A DNA stretch of 64,000 bases, taken from an uncultured Hungatella sp. Lineage in GTDB: Bacteria; Bacillota; Clostridia; Lachnospirales; Lachnospiraceae. A program made the position numbers and the translations under genes. The stretch lies in NCBI GenBank assembly GCA_910579515.1, contig CAJTUV010000018.1, positions 4,414 through 68,413 of the forward strand, given 5' to 3'. Below are positions 61,358 to 64,000 of this stretch, piece by piece (position 1 is the stretch's first letter; each line of letters opens with the position of its first letter). The notes below the pieces were generated by a model. It did no database searches and was not told the DNA's origin. It saw only the letters and a list, made by a program, of their open reading frames with translations.

Positions 61358-62438
61358 AAAGAGAAACTATGTTGGCGTGCTTTCTTCTGTGTTTGCCATT
61401 GTAATCGGGCTTTTGGTGGGACTTGTGGTTCTTTTGCTCTGTAACCCGTCTCAGGCATTCCCAGGATTTTTTACGATTTTAACCGGCGCCTTGACCCATG
61501 GGATGAAGGGAATTGGCCAGGTGTTTTATTATGCCACTCCTATTATCTTAACAGGTTTGTCTGTGGGATTTGCCTTTAAAACCGGCGTGTTTAATATCGG
61601 TACGCCTGGACAGTTTCTGGTAGGTGCTTTTGGCGCTGTGTATGTGGGAATCATGTGGGACAAGTTAGGCGGCGCTCATTGGATCGTGGCTCTTTTAGCC
61701 AGTGTGATCATGGGGGCTCTCTGGGGACTGATTCCCGGGATTTTGAAAGCGTATTTTAATGTAAATGTGGTTATTTCCTGTATTATGATGAACTATATTG
61801 GACTGTTTGCCGTCAACTGGACTGTGAGAAGCTACAAACCTCTGTTTAACACTTTGCGGAATGAGTCTAAAAATGTGGCTGTTACGGCTCAGATTCCAAA
61901 GATGGGAATGGACAAGCTGTTCCCAGGCTCCAGTGTCAACGGCGGAATCCTGATTGCCATTTTGGTGGTCATCCTGATTTACATTATCTTAAATAAGACT
62001 ACCTTTGGCTATGAGTTAAAGGCAGTAGGCTACAGTCCGGACGCCGGAAAGTATGCAGGTATCAATGAAAAGCGCAATATTATTGCCTCTATGCTGATTG
62101 CAGGGGCGATTGCAGGACTGGGCGGCGGTCTTTTGTACCTGGCAGGAACCGGAAAACATATTGAGATCAAGGATGTTTTGGGATCAGAGGGATTTACCGG
62201 AATCTCCGTGGCTCTTTTAGGGCTGAGTCATCCTGTGGGCGTGTTGTTTTCAGGAATCTTTATTGCCTACCTGACAGCAGGCGGATTTTATTTACAGCTG
62301 TTTGAGTTCTCTACAGAGATCATTGACATTATTGTTGCGGTTATCATCTATTTCAGCGCTTTCGCCTTGATTGTGCGGACGCTCCTTGGAAAAATGAAGG
62401 AAAGAAAACAAAAAAGTGACAGGGGGACAAAGGCATGA
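61344..62438 (+). CDS. ABC importer permease (BMP-type, first)
   Basis: A 364-residue permease with about ten helices, with FNIGTPGQFLVGAFGAVY and the cytosolic TFGYELKAVGYSPDAGKYAGIN loop typical of this branch. ATG 61344 follows AAGGTGAAA; it lies inside the ATPase gene end (14-bp overlap). Paired with the next permease. Confidence 0.92.
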   Translation: MKTNKKRNYVGVLSSVFAIVIGLLVGLVVLLLCNPSQAFPGFFTILTGALTHGMKGIGQVFYYATPIILTGLSVGFAFKTGVFNIGTPGQFLVGAFGAVYVGIMWDKLGGAHWIVALLASVIMGALWGLIPGILKAYFNVNVVISCIMMNYIGLFAVNWTVRSYKPLFNTLRNESKNVAVTAQIPKMGMDKLFPGSSVNGGILIAILVVILIYIILNKTTFGYELKAVGYSPDAGKYAGINEKRNIIASMLIAGAIAGLGGGLLYLAGTGKHIEIKDVLGSEGFTGISVALLGLSHPVGVLFSGIFIAYLTAGGFYLQLFEFSTEIIDIIVAVIIYFSAFALIVRTLLGKMKERKQKSDRGTKA

Positions 62439-63388
62439 GTGTAATCTATTTTATTTTTCAGCAGACAATGCTTTTCACAATCCCTTTAATGGTGGTTGCT
62501 CTGGGAGGGATGTTTTCTGAGCGAAGCGGCGTTGTAAACATCGCTTTGGAAGGAATCATGATCATGGGCGCTTTTGTCAGTATCCTGTTTCTGAATCTGA
62601 CGGGCACAAAACTATCAGGCCAGCTTCAACTTTTGATTGCCATTGTGATTTCCATGGTGACCGGAGCAGTATTCTCCCTGACTCACGCTTATGCGGCCAT
62701 CAATATGAAAGCAGACCAGACCATCAGCGGTACGGCGCTCAACATGTTTGCTCCTGCTTTTGCGATTTTCGTAGCCAGGGTTATTCAGGGTGTGCAGCAG
62801 ATTCAGTTTTCCAATACGTTTCGAATTGAATCCGTTCCTGTGTTGGGAAAGATTCCCGTTTTGGGACCATTGCTGTTTCAGAACACCTATATTACCACAT
62901 ATCTTGGGATTTTGATTTTGATTCTGTCTACTGTGGTGTTATACAAGACCAAATTCGGCCTGCGTCTTCGTGCCTGCGGCGAACATCCTCAGGCGGCGGA
63001 TGCAGCGGGTATTAATGTATATCGGATGCAGTATGCGGGAGTGGTGATTTCCGGTGCATTAGCCGGTCTGGGCGGATTGGTGTTTGTGGTTCCAACCTCT
63101 ACGAACTTTAATGCAGATGTGGCCGGATATGGATTTTTGGCTATCGCGGTTTTGATTTTCGGCCAGTGGAAGCCTATGAAGATTCTGGGAGCGTCTCTGT
63201 TCTTTGGTCTTATGAAGACCATTGCCGCCGCCTATTCCGGTATTCCGTTTTTGGCCGGTCTGGGGATTCCCAGTTATCTGTATAAGATGATTCCGTATAT
63301 TGCCACTATGGTGGTTTTGATGTTTACCTCTAAAAATTCTCAGGCTCCAAGAGCATCGGGAATTCCTTATGACAAGGGACAGAGGTAG
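62435..63388 (+). CDS. ABC importer permease (BMP-type, second)
   Basis: A 317-residue permease with FSERSGVVNIALEGIMIMGAF and the loop KFGLRLRACGEHPQAADAAGIN, typical of the partner permease of nucleoside importers. It overlaps the previous stop by 4 bp (ATGA). A strong terminator follows. Confidence 0.92.
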   Translation: MSVIYFIFQQTMLFTIPLMVVALGGMFSERSGVVNIALEGIMIMGAFVSILFLNLTGTKLSGQLQLLIAIVISMVTGAVFSLTHAYAAINMKADQTISGTALNMFAPAFAIFVARVIQGVQQIQFSNTFRIESVPVLGKIPVLGPLLFQNTYITTYLGILILILSTVVLYKTKFGLRLRACGEHPQAADAAGINVYRMQYAGVVISGALAGLGGLVFVVPTSTNFNADVAGYGFLAIAVLIFGQWKPMKILGASLFFGLMKTIAAAYSGIPFLAGLGIPSYLYKMIPYIATMVVLMFTSKNSQAPRASGIPYDKGQR

Positions 63389-63393
63389 GTAAG

Positions 63394-63465
63394 GCAAAAC
63401 GGTCTGCCTGAGCATGTCTTCAGAGAGTTTTTCGGACACGCTCAGACAGACCGTTTTGCTTTATG
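63394..63465 (+). terminator. Strong terminator after the BMP-type importer
   Basis: A long stem GCAAAACGGTCTG...CTGAGC pairs with GCTCAG...CAGACCGTTTTGC across a large loop, then TTTAT. Confidence 0.85.
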
Positions 63466-63530
63466 GGAGGAGATAAGAAGTGAACTGAAACAGTGAGGGG
63501 AAGAATCTTGGAGAAATTTGCAAAATCTTC

Positions 63531-63559
63531 TTGACAATTTGCACAATTCATATTATACT
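63531..63559 (+). promoter_or_regulatory. Promoter of the tRNA cluster
   Basis: TTGACA (63531-63536), 17-bp spacer, TATACT (63554-63559), 12 bp before tRNA-Pro. Confidence 0.8.
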
Positions 63560-63570
63560 ACATGAGGTAT

Positions 63571-63644
63571 CGAGGCGTGGCTCAGTTTGGTAGAGCGCTG
63601 CGTTCGGGACGCAGAGGCCGCAAGTTCGAATCTTGTCGCCTCGA
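63571..63644 (+). tRNA. tRNA-Pro (anticodon CGG)
   Basis: 74 nt; acceptor CGAGGCG/CGCCTCG, D-arm GCTCAGTTTGGTAGAGC, anticodon stem CTGCG/CGCAG with loop TTCGGGA giving CGG, T-loop TTCGAAT. No CCA encoded. Confidence 0.93.
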
Positions 63645-63665
63645 TTGGGAAGAATTATTTATTAC

Positions 63666-63737
63666 GGCCTGTTGGTCAAGCGGTCAAGACGACGCCCTCT
63701 CACGGCGTAAACCCGGGTTCGATTCCCGGACAGGTCA
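63666..63737 (+). tRNA. tRNA-Glu (anticodon CTC)
   Basis: 72 nt; acceptor GGCCTGT/ACAGGTC (one G-U pair), anticodon stem ACGCC/GGCGT with loop CTCTCAC giving CTC, T-loop TTCGATT. It lies 21 bp after tRNA-Pro. Confidence 0.92.
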
Positions 63738-63788
63738 TTTGCTGTTGTATAGTATGCAACAGCTTTTTCTAAAATTTTATAGAAGTTT

Positions 63789-63861
<73 letters not shown>

Positions 63862-63888
63862 TTGGAAAATAAGGGGTTTTAAAAGGTG

Positions 63889-63925
63889 AAAAAGTGCGTA
63901 AACATTGAGGTTTACGCACTTTTTT
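63889..63925 (+). terminator. Terminator of the tRNA cluster
   Basis: AAGTGCGTAAAC pairs with GTTTACGCACTT around ATTGAG, with A-tract before and T-tract after. Confidence 0.85.
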
Positions 63926-63928
63926 GGT

Positions 63929-64000
63929 TTGCGCGCCATGGGCGCGCTCTAACGGGTGAAAGTCCCGAACACGCCTAGGCAACGAGGAAGTGTATAGCTG
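63929..64000 (+). mobile_element. Probable 5' end of a group II intron (truncated by the window)
   Basis: Directly after the tRNA terminator the sequence starts a compact RNA fold: GCGCGCC pairs with GGCGCGC (63931-63947), then CGGG-TGAAAGT-CCCG, then CGCCTAGGCAACGAGG. The GTGAAAGTCCC loop and the preceding short hairpin look like domain I of bacterial group II introns as I know them. Insertion just behind a terminator is a known habit of class C introns. No reverse transcriptase is visible because the window ends. The exact 5' boundary is uncertain. Confidence 0.55.

Overview
The window looks like chromosomal DNA of an anaerobic gut-type Bacillota, most likely a Lachnospiraceae (Clostridia) member. 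This rests on gene content (PPi-type phosphofructokinase, YesMN regulation, CUT1 importers without their own ATPase, a BMP-type importer, an aldo/keto reductase with a ferredoxin tail), strong AGGAGG ribosome sites and TTGACA-17-TATAAT promoters. The genus is not resolved.

Layout. 1-1.8 kb: end of a citrate lyase operon (citF C-terminus) and a 2-hydroxycarboxylate transporter. 1.8-18.5 kb: a carbohydrate-acid block with an LplBCA-type importer, two different Gfo/Idh/MocA oxidoreductases, a GntR regulator, a GH3 glycosidase and mannonate dehydratase. An IclR regulator and eda-kdgK, a second PfkB kinase, PPi-phosphofructokinase and an aldo/keto reductase follow. Together these can import a uronate-containing or similar oligosaccharide, cleave it and route it through mannonate, KDG and KDPG to pyruvate and glyceraldehyde-3-phosphate. 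18.5-24.2 kb: a mixed stretch with an acyltransferase, an unrecognised tail-anchored protein, a DUF262/HNH (GmrSD-like) protein, a nicotinamidase-like hydrolase and a GNAT protein. 24.2-29.6 kb: pentose genes (GH51 arabinofuranosidase, D-lyxose isomerase, DUF4432 epimerase) interrupted by a second acyltransferase and ending in L-asparaginase. 29.6-39.6 kb: a YesN/YesM two-component system divergent from a three-gene sugar importer and a GH38 alpha-mannosidase. 39.6-43.4 kb: aroF-tyrA-aroA on the minus strand.

43.4-49.7 kb: tRNA-Trp, 5-formyl-THF cyclo-ligase, an HPr-like (Crh-like) protein, a DUF1801 protein, a nuclease-helicase fusion, and a LysR/glycerate kinase pair. 49.8-54.3 kb: YfhO-like membrane protein, ECF sigma factor and DUF4179 anti-sigma protein on the minus strand. 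54.4-58.4 kb: heterodimeric ABC exporter convergent with an Rrf2 regulator. 58.5-63.4 kb: a BMP-family (nucleoside-type) ABC importer. 63.5-64.0 kb: tRNA-Pro, tRNA-Glu, tRNA-Thr, a terminator, and what looks like the first bases of a group II intron cut off by the window edge.

I see no CRISPR array, complete insertion sequence, rRNA or prophage. The points most worth a second look are the uronate locus with its possible operators, the unrecognised tail-anchored protein, the lone GmrSD-like gene, the nuclease-helicase fusion, the Crh-like HPr and the presumed intron.
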